A stretch of DNA of 64,000 nt, from the NCBI GenBank assembly GCA_902825985.1, contig CADEDC010000001.1, forward strand, positions 121,228 through 185,227, read 5' to 3'. This stretch comes from an uncultured Acidobacteriota bacterium (lineage in GTDB: Bacteria; Acidobacteriota; Vicinamibacteria; Vicinamibacterales; CAVVIG01). Made by a program: the position numbers and the translations under genes. Positions 8,431 through 16,745 of this stretch are shown in pieces; positions within the stretch are counted from its first letter, which is position 1, and each line of letters opens with the position of its first letter. The notes below the pieces were generated by a model, which was given only the letters and a program-made list of their open reading frames with translations, was not told the origin of the DNA and ran no database searches.

Positions 8431-9558
8431 ATGTGGACCACACCGTTCGATGTCGCGCGGCCCGACGGGGCGGTGGCGCGGCGGGACTTCTTGCGCGTCT
8501 GCACCCTGGCAGCGGCAGCCGTCGGCCTCGGGCCGTTCGCCGCCGAACGCTTTGCCGGGGCGGCCGAGCGCGGGCAGAAACCATCGGTCATCTGGCTGCA
8601 CTTCCAGGAGTGTACCGGCTGCACCGAGTCGCTGCTCCGGACCTCCCACCCGGGCATCGGCGATCTCATCCTCGACCTCATCTCGCTCGACTACCACGAG
8701 ACGCTGCTGGCCGCCGCCGGTCACCAGGCCGAGGCCTGTCTGCGGCAGACGATGGCGGCGCACGCCGGCAAGTACGTGTGCATCGTCGAAGGGGCGATTC
8801 CGACGAAGGAGAACGGCATCTACTGCATGATCGGCGGGCGGACCGCGCTCGACATCGTGCAGGACGTCGCGAGCCAGGCCGGCGCCGTCATTGCCATGGG
8901 GTCGTGCGCATCGTGGGGCGGCGTGCCGTCGGCCGGACCGAATCCCACCGGGTCGTCGCCGGTGCGCGCCGTCTTCACGGGCAAGCCGGTCGTCAACATC
9001 CCGGGCTGTCCGCCGAATCCGTACAACCTGCTCGGCGTCGTCCTGCAGTACGCCACCTACGGCACGTTGCCGGCGCTCGACGCGGAGGGCCGGCCGCTGT
9101 TCGCCTACGGCCGCACCATCCACGAGCACTGCCCGCGGCGCGCCCACTTCGATGCCGGACGCTTCGCCGAGAGGTTCGGCGACGAAGGCCATCGACTCGG
9201 CTATTGCCTCTACAAACTTGGCTGCAAGGGGCCGGCAACGCACGCCAACTGCTCCGTTCTGCACTTCTGCGAGGTCGTCGACGCCTGGCCGATCGGCCTC
9301 GGACACCCATGTTTCGGCTGCACGGAGCAGAAGGTCGGGTTCACGATGCCGTTGCATCAGACGGTCGAGATCTATCGGCCGACCGGGCCGGACACCTACC
9401 CGCCGATTCACGCCCCGCAGGGCGGCGTCAGCCCCTTGGCGACAGGCATTGCCGGCGCCGTGGTGGGCGGACTCGTGGCTGGCGGCTATGTCGCCTCGAA
9501 GCAGCTCTCCGCGCCCGGCGCGGACGAGCCTTCGTCACCACCGACGACGGAGGTGTAG
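8431..9558 (+). CDS. hybO: [NiFe]-hydrogenase small subunit, Tat-exported, Hyd-2 type
   Basis: 375 aa. The twin-arginine signal RRDFLR is at residues 17-22, and a C-terminal hydrophobic segment (about 345-365) would anchor the enzyme on the outer face of the inner membrane. Proximal [4Fe-4S] ligands are Cys61, Cys64, Cys159 and Cys193. The CTGC and SWGG contexts carry glycine where oxygen-tolerant enzymes have extra cysteines, so the proximal cluster is the standard, oxygen-sensitive kind. The distal/medial motifs HEHCPRR, CLYKLGCKGP, NCS and HPCFGCTE are present. It passes electrons from the NiFe centre to HybA/HybB. The O-A-B-C order matches E. coli hydrogenase 2 (group 1c). Confidence 0.95.
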   Translation: MWTTPFDVARPDGAVARRDFLRVCTLAAAAVGLGPFAAERFAGAAERGQKPSVIWLHFQECTGCTESLLRTSHPGIGDLILDLISLDYHETLLAAAGHQAEACLRQTMAAHAGKYVCIVEGAIPTKENGIYCMIGGRTALDIVQDVASQAGAVIAMGSCASWGGVPSAGPNPTGSSPVRAVFTGKPVVNIPGCPPNPYNLLGVVLQYATYGTLPALDAEGRPLFAYGRTIHEHCPRRAHFDAGRFAERFGDEGHRLGYCLYKLGCKGPATHANCSVLHFCEVVDAWPIGLGHPCFGCTEQKVGFTMPLHQTVEIYRPTGPDTYPPIHAPQGGVSPLATGIAGAVVGGLVAGGYVASKQLSAPGADEPSSPPTTEV

Positions 9559-9560
9559 GG

Positions 9561-10442
9561 ATGGCCATCTCTCGCCGTGCCGCATTGAAGGGGCTGCTCG
9601 TTGGCGGCGCTGCCGCGGCGGGGGTCGCCGGAGCGCCGGATCCGGGTGGCGCGGTGGCCCGCCCGGTGCCGCCGGCCGACGCCGTCGGCCTCCTCTACGA
9701 CGCCACGCTCTGCATCGGCTGCAAGGCCTGCGTCGGCGCCTGTCAGGAGGCGAACGATCTGCCGCGCGACCCGACCGGTCTCGGTCCGCAGTACAACGCG
9801 CCGATCGACCTGAGTCAGCGCGCGAAAACCGTCATCAAGTTGTACGACGACGGCGAGGTGTCGTCGTTCTTCAAGGCGCAGTGCATGCACTGCGTCGATC
9901 CGGCGTGCACCACCGCCTGCATGCTCGGGGCGCTGAAGAAGCGCGAGTTCGGCGTCGTCACCTACGAGCCCGATCTGTGCGTCGGCTGCCGCTACTGCGA
10001 GATCGCATGCCCGTTCAACGTCCCGAAGTTCGAGTGGGCGAAGATGGCGCCGAAGATCGTCAAGTGCGAACTGTGCAAGCAGCGGCTCGCCGTCGGCCGC
10101 GAACCGGCGTGCACCGAGGTGTGTCCGCGGCAGGCGGTCATCTTCGGCACGCGCAGCGACCTGTTGCAGGAGGCGCGGCGCCGCATCGCCGCCGCGCCGG
10201 GCCGGTATGTGCCGAAGGTGTTCGGTGAAACCGACGGCGGTGGCACCCAGTGCCTGTATCTCTCACATGTGCCCTTCGACAAGGTCGGACTGCCGACGCT
10301 CGGCGACCGGCCAGCGCCGGAACTGGCACGGTCGATCCAGCACGGCCTCTACCGTGGCTTCGTTGCGCCGGTCGCGTTGTACGGGGCGCTGGCCATCGTC
10401 ATGATGCGCCATCGCAAACCGTCGGCGACCGCGGATTCCTAG
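9561..10442 (+). CDS. hybA: Hydrogenase iron-sulfur subunit (HybA-like ferredoxin)
   Basis: 293 aa. A twin-arginine-like SRRAALKG at residues 4-11 and a hydrophobic tail near 265-285 suggest periplasmic placement with a membrane anchor. Sixteen cysteines fall in four groups (CIGCKACVGAC, CMHCVDPACTTAC, CVGCRYCEIAC and CELC with CTEVC), enough for four [4Fe-4S] clusters. It relays electrons from the small subunit to the membrane partner encoded next. The ATG follows hybO by 2 nt with a GGAGGTGTAGGG ribosome site inside the end of hybO. Confidence 0.93.
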   Translation: MAISRRAALKGLLVGGAAAAGVAGAPDPGGAVARPVPPADAVGLLYDATLCIGCKACVGACQEANDLPRDPTGLGPQYNAPIDLSQRAKTVIKLYDDGEVSSFFKAQCMHCVDPACTTACMLGALKKREFGVVTYEPDLCVGCRYCEIACPFNVPKFEWAKMAPKIVKCELCKQRLAVGREPACTEVCPRQAVIFGTRSDLLQEARRRIAAAPGRYVPKVFGETDGGGTQCLYLSHVPFDKVGLPTLGDRPAPELARSIQHGLYRGFVAPVALYGALAIVMMRHRKPSATADS

Positions 10443-10455
10443 GGAGCGCCCGACC

Positions 10456-11652
10456 ATGTCCGCACAGGCACAGCCGGTCGGTGGTTCGTTCTTCTCGCCC
10501 GGCGTCCGGATCCTTTCGGGTATCGCCGGCCTCGGGGCGCTGGCCATCGCCTGGCGCCTCCTGAGGGGACTCGGCGCGACGACGGCGCTGAACGACGGCT
10601 ATCCCTTCGGGTTGTGGATTGCCTTCGACGTGGTGACCGGCACGGCGCTCGCCTGCGGCGGTTACGCGGTGGCCATCCTGGTGTACGTCCTCAACCGCGG
10701 GCGCTACTCGCCCCTCGTGCGCCCGGCGCTGCTCACCAGCGCCCTCGGCTACTCGCTGGCCGGCGTCGGGGTCGCGCTCGACGTCGGCCGCTGGTGGCTG
10801 TTGTGGAAGGTGCCCATCTACTTCTGGCACTGGAACTTCAACTCGGTGCTCCTCGAGGTGGCGCTCTGCATCATCGCCTACACGGTGGTGTTGTGGATCG
10901 AGCTGGCGCCGGCGTTCCTCGAGCGCTGGCGCGACAGTCAGGTGCGCCTGCAGCGCCGCCTGGCCGTGGTCGCGCTGCCGGCCCTCGAGCGCGGTTCGGT
11001 CTGGATCATCGCACTCGGCCTGCTGCTGCCGACCATGCACCAGTCGTCGCTGGGGACGCTGATGCTGCTGGCCGACTCACGGCTGCACCCGCTGTGGCGG
11101 ACGCCGTGGCTGCCGCTGCTGTTCCTGCTCACGTGCGTGGCGATGGGCTACGCCGTCGTGGTCTTCGAGTCGGCTTTCGCGAGCCTGGCGTTCAAGCGGC
11201 GGCCCGAGACGGCCATGCTGGCCAGCCTGGCCGGCGCCATCGTGCCCATCCAGGGGTTCGTCGTCGTGTTCCGGCTGGCCGACCTGGCCTGGCGCGGCAG
11301 CCTGGGACTGCTGTTCTCGAGTGACGTCCGGGCCCTGATGGTGTGGGCCGAACTCGGGCTCTTCCTGCTGCCGGTCGCGCTGCTGGCGCAACCGGCCAAT
11401 CGCCGCGACCTCGGCGCGCTGGTCCGCGCCGCCATCGCCATGATGGGCGCCGGCGCGCTCTACCGCTTCGACGTGTTCCTCGTCGCCTTCAGTCCCGGCA
11501 CGCACTACGCCTATTTTCCGAGCCTCACCGAGTTGCTGGTCACGCTGGGCCTCCTCGCCGCCGAAGTGATGGCGTACATCTTCATCGTCAGGCGGTTCCC
11601 GATTCTCTCTGGCGGCCCTGGCATGGCGCCGGAAAGGCAGACGGCGTCATGA
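10456..11652 (+). CDS. hybB: HybB/NrfD-type membrane subunit of the hydrogenase
   Basis: 398 aa with about ten hydrophobic helices spread over the whole length, fitting the NrfD/HybB family that couples periplasmic iron-sulfur subunits to the quinone pool. Characteristic segments such as YPFGLWI near the start and a PTMHQSSLG loop are visible. It has no cytochrome b hallmark, so this is a HybAB-type rather than HyaC-type quinone link. A GGGAG lies 8 nt before the ATG. Its stop overlaps the hybC start in an ATGA. Confidence 0.92.
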   Translation: MSAQAQPVGGSFFSPGVRILSGIAGLGALAIAWRLLRGLGATTALNDGYPFGLWIAFDVVTGTALACGGYAVAILVYVLNRGRYSPLVRPALLTSALGYSLAGVGVALDVGRWWLLWKVPIYFWHWNFNSVLLEVALCIIAYTVVLWIELAPAFLERWRDSQVRLQRRLAVVALPALERGSVWIIALGLLLPTMHQSSLGTLMLLADSRLHPLWRTPWLPLLFLLTCVAMGYAVVVFESAFASLAFKRRPETAMLASLAGAIVPIQGFVVVFRLADLAWRGSLGLLFSSDVRALMVWAELGLFLLPVALLAQPANRRDLGALVRAAIAMMGAGALYRFDVFLVAFSPGTHYAYFPSLTELLVTLGLLAAEVMAYIFIVRRFPILSGGPGMAPERQTAS

Positions 11653-13349
11653 GCACGCACATCACCGTCGATCCGATCACCCGCATCGAAGGCCACCTGC
11701 GCATCGACGTCGAAGTGGACGGTGGCGTCGTGAAGAAGGCGTGGTCGTCGGGCCAGATGTTCCGCGGCATCGAGAAGATTCTCGAGGGCCGGGATCCGCG
11801 TGAGGCGTGGCTGTTCACGCAACGCTTCTGTGGCGTCTGCACGACGGTGCATGCGATCGCGTCGGTCCGGGCGGTCGAGAATGCCCTGCAGCTCGCGATA
11901 CCGAAGAACGCGCACTACATCCGCAACCTCATCGTCGCCGCCCACGCGATGCACGACCACATCGTCCACTTCTACCAGCTGTCCGCGCTCGACTGGGTGG
12001 ACGTGGTCTCGGCGCTGAAGGCCGATCCGGCCAAGGCGGCGGCCCTGGCGTCCGGTCTGTCCGAGTGGCCGGGCAACAACGTCAAGCAGTTCCAGGCGGT
12101 GAAGGACCGGCTTGCCGGCTTCGTCAACAATGGCCAGCTGGGCATCTTCGCGAACGGCTACTGGGGCCATCCGGCGATGAGGCTGTCGCCCGAGGTGAAC
12201 CTGCTGGCGGTCAGCCACTACCTGGAGGCGCTCGACTACCAGCGCAAGGTGAACCAGGTGGTCGCCATCCTGGGCGGCAAGACCCCGCACATCCAGAATC
12301 TGGCGGTCGGCGGCGTTGCCAATGCCATCAACCTGGACAACCAGGCGACGCTGAACATGGCCCGCCTGTACCAGGTGAAGGAGCTGCTCGACTCGGCACG
12401 GCAGTTCATCGAGCAGGTCTACTTCGTCGACGTGTGCGCCATCGGTGCCATGTATGCCGAGTGGCTCACCTACGGCGGTGGCGTGACGAACTACCTGGCC
12501 GTGCCGGACCTGCCGACCGACGCGACCGGCCGCAGCTTCGACCTGCCGGGTGGCACGCTGTTCGGCGGCGACCTGTCGACGGTCACACCGATCAGCTCGT
12601 TCGACGATCCGTACTTCCAGAAGAACGTCACCGAGTCGATCGCCCACGCCTGGTACGACGGCGACTGGCAGCGGCATCCGTACGAGGAGGAGACGGTACC
12701 GAAGTACACAAAGTACGAAGGCGACAGGAAGTACTCCTGGATCAAGGCCCCGCGCTTCGACGGCCGCGTGATGCAGGTCGGTCCACTGGCGCAGGTCCTC
12801 GTCGGACTCGCGCAGGGGCACGAACTGACGAAGAAGTGGGCGGTGAAGGCGCTGGACACCGCCGGGCGGGTGGCCGGCACGACCCTCACCCCGGCGGTGC
12901 TGCATTCGACGCTCGGGCGCCACGCGGCGCGGATGATCCGCTGCTGCATGCTCGCCGAGCTGGCCGGCAAGCACTGGAGCCTGCTCGCCGAGAACATCGG
13001 CCGGGGCGACACCGACATCTTCAACGAGCCGGTGTTCCCGAAGGGCGAGCAGCACGGGTTCGGGTTCCACGAAGCGCCGCGCGGTACGCTGTCGCACTGG
13101 GTCGTCATCCAGGACGGCACGATCCGGAACTATCAGGCGGTCGTCCCGTCGACCTGGAACGCCGGCCCACGGGACGGACGCGACCAGCCCGGGCCGTACG
13201 AGGCCTCGCTGGTCGGCAACCCGGTCGCCGATCCGGAGTTGCCGCTCGAGGTGCTGCGCACCGTCCACTCGTTCGATCCGTGCATCGCCTGCGCGATCCA
13301 CACCCTGGACGTGCACGGCACCGAGGTCGCCCGGGTGCGGGCGCTGTAG
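11649..13349 (+). CDS. hybC: [NiFe]-hydrogenase large subunit (uptake, group 1)
   Basis: 566 aa catalytic subunit. Ni-Fe ligand motif L1 RFCGVCTTVH places Cys61 and Cys64, and motif L2 DPCIACAIH places Cys545 and Cys548 with His551. The 15 residues after His551 are the C-terminal extension normally removed by the maturation protease, encoded next. It oxidises H2 in the periplasm, and is folded in the cytoplasm before Tat export with HybO. Translationally coupled to hybB by a 4-nt ATGA overlap. All family landmarks are present. Confidence 0.96.
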   Translation: MSTHITVDPITRIEGHLRIDVEVDGGVVKKAWSSGQMFRGIEKILEGRDPREAWLFTQRFCGVCTTVHAIASVRAVENALQLAIPKNAHYIRNLIVAAHAMHDHIVHFYQLSALDWVDVVSALKADPAKAAALASGLSEWPGNNVKQFQAVKDRLAGFVNNGQLGIFANGYWGHPAMRLSPEVNLLAVSHYLEALDYQRKVNQVVAILGGKTPHIQNLAVGGVANAINLDNQATLNMARLYQVKELLDSARQFIEQVYFVDVCAIGAMYAEWLTYGGGVTNYLAVPDLPTDATGRSFDLPGGTLFGGDLSTVTPISSFDDPYFQKNVTESIAHAWYDGDWQRHPYEEETVPKYTKYEGDRKYSWIKAPRFDGRVMQVGPLAQVLVGLAQGHELTKKWAVKALDTAGRVAGTTLTPAVLHSTLGRHAARMIRCCMLAELAGKHWSLLAENIGRGDTDIFNEPVFPKGEQHGFGFHEAPRGTLSHWVVIQDGTIRNYQAVVPSTWNAGPRDGRDQPGPYEASLVGNPVADPELPLEVLRTVHSFDPCIACAIHTLDVHGTEVARVRAL

Positions 13350-13364
13350 CCGGGAGGAGCCGAC

Positions 13365-13895
13365 ATGGCGCGCACGTTCGTCCTCGGACTGGGCAATGTG
13401 CTGATGGGCGACGATGCCTTCGGCCCGGTGGTCGTACATGCGTTCGACGACCGGTACAGCGTCGGACCGGAAGTGGAGATCGTCGACCTCGGGACGCCGG
13501 GCCTCGACATGACGCCGTGGATGGCCGATGCCGAGCGGGTGATCGTCGTCGATACCGTGCGGGCCGGCCGACGGCCCGGCACGCCGTGCCGCTATACGAA
13601 GGACGACGTGATGCGGCAGCCACCCGGTCCCCGCGTCGGACCGCACGATCCGGGCATGCGCGAGACGCTCGGCACGCTGGAACTGCTCGGCCGGGCGCCG
13701 CGTGAGGTCGTCATCGTCGGCATCGAACCGGCCCACACTGAGCTGGGACGACCGCTGAGTCCGCCGGTGGCTGCCGGCGTCCACGGTGCCGTCGCCGCTG
13801 TGGTGGCGGCGCTGCAGGCCGGTGGGCTCGAGGTCTGGCGCCGCAGCGTGCCGCTGGAACCGGACCGGCGGTGGCAGCCGCTCGTCGCCCGGTGA
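13365..13895 (+). CDS. hybD: Hydrogenase maturation endopeptidase (M52), HybD-type
   Basis: 176 aa, standard M52 size. The GLGNVLMGDDAFG opening, the central VVDT and the PHDPG segment carry the three predicted nickel-contacting residues; the first is Asp (position 17) rather than the Glu of E. coli HybD, a common variant. It should cut the hybC product after His551 once nickel is inserted. A GGGAGGAG precedes the ATG, and only 15 nt separate it from hybC. A second, HoxW-type protease at 24546 presumably serves the other hydrogenase. Confidence 0.92.
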   Translation: MARTFVLGLGNVLMGDDAFGPVVVHAFDDRYSVGPEVEIVDLGTPGLDMTPWMADAERVIVVDTVRAGRRPGTPCRYTKDDVMRQPPGPRVGPHDPGMRETLGTLELLGRAPREVVIVGIEPAHTELGRPLSPPVAAGVHGAVAAVVAALQAGGLEVWRRSVPLEPDRRWQPLVAR

Positions 13896-13924
13896 GCGAC
13901 GACGCCGGAATCCCGGCAGCCGAC

Positions 13925-13944
13925 GGGAAAGGCGGCCCTTTTTC
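13925..13944 (+). terminator. Weak hairpin with T-rich 3' arm after hybD
   Basis: An 8-bp stem including two G-U pairs with a CGGC loop can form, and five T residues lie in its 3' arm. It could reduce read-through from hybD into hypF, which would fit the separate promoter-like element at 13958. The T run is inside the stem rather than after it, so this is weak as an intrinsic terminator. Confidence 0.3.
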
Positions 13945-13957
13945 CGGGGCTTCCGAC

Positions 13958-13973
13958 TGGCCGTAGAGTTGCC
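13958..13973 (+). promoter_or_regulatory. Possible second sigma-54 promoter, before hypF
   Basis: TGGC and TTGC half-sites are present with the GG (13959-13960) and GC (13971-13972) elements spaced by exactly 10 nt. The bases following TGGC diverge from consensus, giving about 12 of 16 matches. Transcription would begin near 13984, only some 13 nt before the hypF start. It is weaker than the hyb and hox sites and could be chance. Confidence 0.38.
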
Positions 13974-13996
13974 TAGCCTCACCTCGGGTTGCCAGA

Positions 13997-16345
13997 GTGG
14001 GGGTTTTGCCGTCGGTCCAGCCGGAATTTCACGCTGCCACCGGCGTCGCCGACGAACGCCAGGGCTGTCGCGTCCACGTCCGCGGCGTCGTCCAGGGTGT
14101 CGGCTTCCGTCCGTGGGTCTACCGGGCGGCGGTCGCCGGCGGCATCACCGGGCGCGTCTGGAACGATTCGTCGGGGGTCTACATCGACGCGTTCGGCGCG
14201 TCCGATGCCCTGACCCGCTTCCTTGCCGTACTGCGAACCGATCCACCTGCGGCAGCGCGCATCGCCAGCATCGACAGCGTCGCCATCCCGGCCGACGGTC
14301 GGGTCACCGGCTTCAGCATCGTCCATAGCGAACGGTCGACGGAGCGGGTGGTGTCGATTCCGCCGGACCTCGCCACCTGTGACGCCTGTCTGGGCGACAT
14401 CGCCGATCCGGCCAATCGCCGCCACGGCTACCCGTTCACGAACTGCACGAACTGCGGCCCGCGCTTCACGATCGCCACAGACATTCCGTACGACCGCGCC
14501 GCGACGACGATGGCGCCGTTCGCGATGTGTGACGCGTGCCGTCTTGAGTACGAGAACGTGGACGATCGGCGGTTTCACGCGCAGCCGAATGCCTGCCCGG
14601 ACTGCGGTCCGCAGGTGTTCGTGCAGATCGGCGCCGATCGGCTGGCGGTCGCCGACCCGGTGTCGACGGTTGCCGCCGCGCTACGCAGCGGCCTCATCGC
14701 CGCCATCAAGGGACTCGGCGGCGTCCACCTGGCCTGTGACGCGACCAGTGCCGAGGCGGTCGCCAGGCTGCGACAGCGGAAGCACCGCGACGAGAAGCCG
14801 TTCGCGGTGATGGTGCGCGACCTGTGCGAGGCCGAGCGGCTGGCCGATCTCGACGCCGCGTCGCGCGGTCTGCTGACCTCGGTCGAGCGGCCGATCGTCC
14901 TCGTTCCGAAACGCACCACTCCGGTCGGCAGAGGCGGCGAGCCGCTGGCGCCGAACGTCGCGCCGCGCAACCGGATGGTCGGCCTGTTCCTGCCGTACAC
15001 GCCGCTGCACCACCTCTTGCTGGCCGCCGCCGGCTGTCCGCTGGTGATGACGTCGGCCAACCTCTCGGACGAGCCGATCGTCTACCGGAACGCCGACGCC
15101 ATCGCCGGTCTGTCGTCGATCGCCGACCTCCTGCTGCTGCACGACCGCGAGATCGAGACGCGGTGCGATGACTCGGTGGCGGCGGTCATCGACGGGCGGC
15201 CGCGGCTGCTGCGCCGGTCGCGCGGCTACGTGCCGCGCGCCCTGTCGCTGCGCACCCCGGTCGCCCGTCCGGTGCTGGCATGCGGCGCGCTGCTCAAGAA
15301 CACGTTCGCGCTGGCGGCCGGTGCGCAAGCGTGGCTGGGTCCGCACATCGGCGACCTCGAGAACGTCGAGACCTTCGATGCCTACACGGAGTCGGTCACG
15401 CGGTTCGAGCGCTTCCTGCAGGTGACCCCGGCGGTTGTCGCCCACGACCTCCACCCGGACTACATGTCGACCCGGTTCGCCCGGCAGCGCGGCGAAGCCG
15501 TCACGGTTGGCGTGCAGCACCATCATGCCCACGTCGCCAGCGTCATGGCCGAACACGGAATCGACGGACCGGTCATCGGCGTCGCCTACGACGGCACCGG
15601 CTATGGACCTGATGGAACCATGTGGGGGGGCGAGGTGCTGGTGGCCGGCCGTGCGTCGTTCGTCCGCGCCGCGACCTGGCGGCCGATTCCGCTGGCCGGT
15701 GGCGACCGTGCGATCCGCGAGCCGTGGCGCATCGCCTACGCGCTGCTGCTCGACGCTTTCGGCGACGTGCCGCCGGATCTGCGCGCGACGCTGGCGGCGG
15801 TTCCGGCGCGGGAGGCGGCGGTGGTCGAGACGCTGATCGCCCGGCGGTTCCAGGCGCCGCTCGCGCATGGCGTCGGACGCTACTTCGACGGCTTCGGGGC
15901 GCTGTTCCTCGGTCGCCACCGCGCCAGCTACGAGGGGCAGGTCGCGCTCGAATGGCATCAGGCGGCCGACGGCGCGGGCGGCAAGGCTTATCCGTTCGCG
16001 ATCGACAGGACGCGCGAGGTGACGGAACTCGACCTGCGGCCGATGATGCGGGCCGCCGTCACCGACTACCGGCACGGTACGCCGGTGCCGCTCATCGCCG
16101 CGGCGTTTCACACCACCGTGGCGGCGGCGACGGCCCGGCTGGTCCGTGAGGTGGCGGCGCGGTTCGGCCGGCTGCCGGTGGTGGCCAGCGGCGGCTGCTT
16201 CCAGAACGCGCGGCTGGCCACCGGCATCCGTGCGGCCCTGGTGCCGGAGTTCGAGGTCTGGATGAACGAGGCGGTACCGGCCGGCGATGGCGGCATCGCC
16301 CTCGGACAGGCGGTCGTCGCCGACGCCGTCGCGCAGGCGACCTAG
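13997..16345 (+). CDS. hypF: Carbamoyltransferase HypF
   Basis: 782 aa, full length for HypF, which makes the thiocarboxamide on HypE that becomes the cyanide ligands of the active site. Domains in order: acylphosphatase (about 25-112, RGVVQGVGFRP), two zinc-finger pairs starting at Cys128/Cys131, a YrdC-like domain (about 210-400) and a Kae1/TobZ-like domain with HHHAH at 508-512 and ASGGCFQN near the end. The GTG at 13997 is the most upstream reasonable start; there is no clear ribosome site, so a start nearer the acylphosphatase domain is possible. Confidence 0.94.
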   Translation: MGVLPSVQPEFHAATGVADERQGCRVHVRGVVQGVGFRPWVYRAAVAGGITGRVWNDSSGVYIDAFGASDALTRFLAVLRTDPPAAARIASIDSVAIPADGRVTGFSIVHSERSTERVVSIPPDLATCDACLGDIADPANRRHGYPFTNCTNCGPRFTIATDIPYDRAATTMAPFAMCDACRLEYENVDDRRFHAQPNACPDCGPQVFVQIGADRLAVADPVSTVAAALRSGLIAAIKGLGGVHLACDATSAEAVARLRQRKHRDEKPFAVMVRDLCEAERLADLDAASRGLLTSVERPIVLVPKRTTPVGRGGEPLAPNVAPRNRMVGLFLPYTPLHHLLLAAAGCPLVMTSANLSDEPIVYRNADAIAGLSSIADLLLLHDREIETRCDDSVAAVIDGRPRLLRRSRGYVPRALSLRTPVARPVLACGALLKNTFALAAGAQAWLGPHIGDLENVETFDAYTESVTRFERFLQVTPAVVAHDLHPDYMSTRFARQRGEAVTVGVQHHHAHVASVMAEHGIDGPVIGVAYDGTGYGPDGTMWGGEVLVAGRASFVRAATWRPIPLAGGDRAIREPWRIAYALLLDAFGDVPPDLRATLAAVPAREAAVVETLIARRFQAPLAHGVGRYFDGFGALFLGRHRASYEGQVALEWHQAADGAGGKAYPFAIDRTREVTELDLRPMMRAAVTDYRHGTPVPLIAAAFHTTVAAATARLVREVAARFGRLPVVASGGCFQNARLATGIRAALVPEFEVWMNEAVPAGDGGIALGQAVVADAVAQAT

Positions 16346-16402
16346 CCGCGGATGGGCCGCCGCGGCGACCCCATGGACCGGGTGAGAGGAAGTGAGGCTC
16401 CA

Positions 16403-16744
16403 ATGTGCTTGGGCGTGCCGGGACAGGTGGTCGAAGTCGGCGAACTCGTCGCCGTTGTCGATTTCTGGGGGGTTCGTCGCCAGGTGCGGCTCGATCTGGT
16501 CGACGAGCCGGTGCAGGTCGGCGACTACGTGCTCAACCACGTCGGGTTTGCGATCCGCCGCATTCCGCCGGAGGACGTCGCGACGACGCTCGAGCTGTAC
16601 GAGCAGCTGATCCGCGAGAGCGGCGGCGCCGGTCCCGAGGATCTGATGGCGGCCGACGTCCGGGGTGAGATCGCGGCGAGCGACGCCACCGAGGCGCCGC
16701 CGCGTCTCGCCAATCCGGCCGACCCTTCACGCAGGAGCCGGTGA
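16403..16744 (+). CDS. hypC: Hydrogenase assembly chaperone HypC
   Basis: 113 aa. Begins MCLGVPGQV with the essential Cys2, and the middle carries the conserved VGDYVLNHVGFAI. HypC works with HypD as scaffold for the Fe(CN)2CO unit and then chaperones the large subunit. It is longer than the usual 75-95 residues because of an Ala/Pro-rich tail after about residue 85 with no recognisable fold. The next gene starts 2 nt after the stop. Confidence 0.93.
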   Translation: MCLGVPGQVVEVGELVAVVDFWGVRRQVRLDLVDEPVQVGDYVLNHVGFAIRRIPPEDVATTLELYEQLIRESGGAGPEDLMAADVRGEIAASDATEAPPRLANPADPSRRSR

Positions 16745-16745
16745 C

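Noticed and set aside
11511-13982. 823-codon open frame antisense to hybC and hybD
   Set aside because: The sense strand carries both NiFe ligand motifs and the M52 protease; the antisense product is Arg/Asp/His-rich without motifs.
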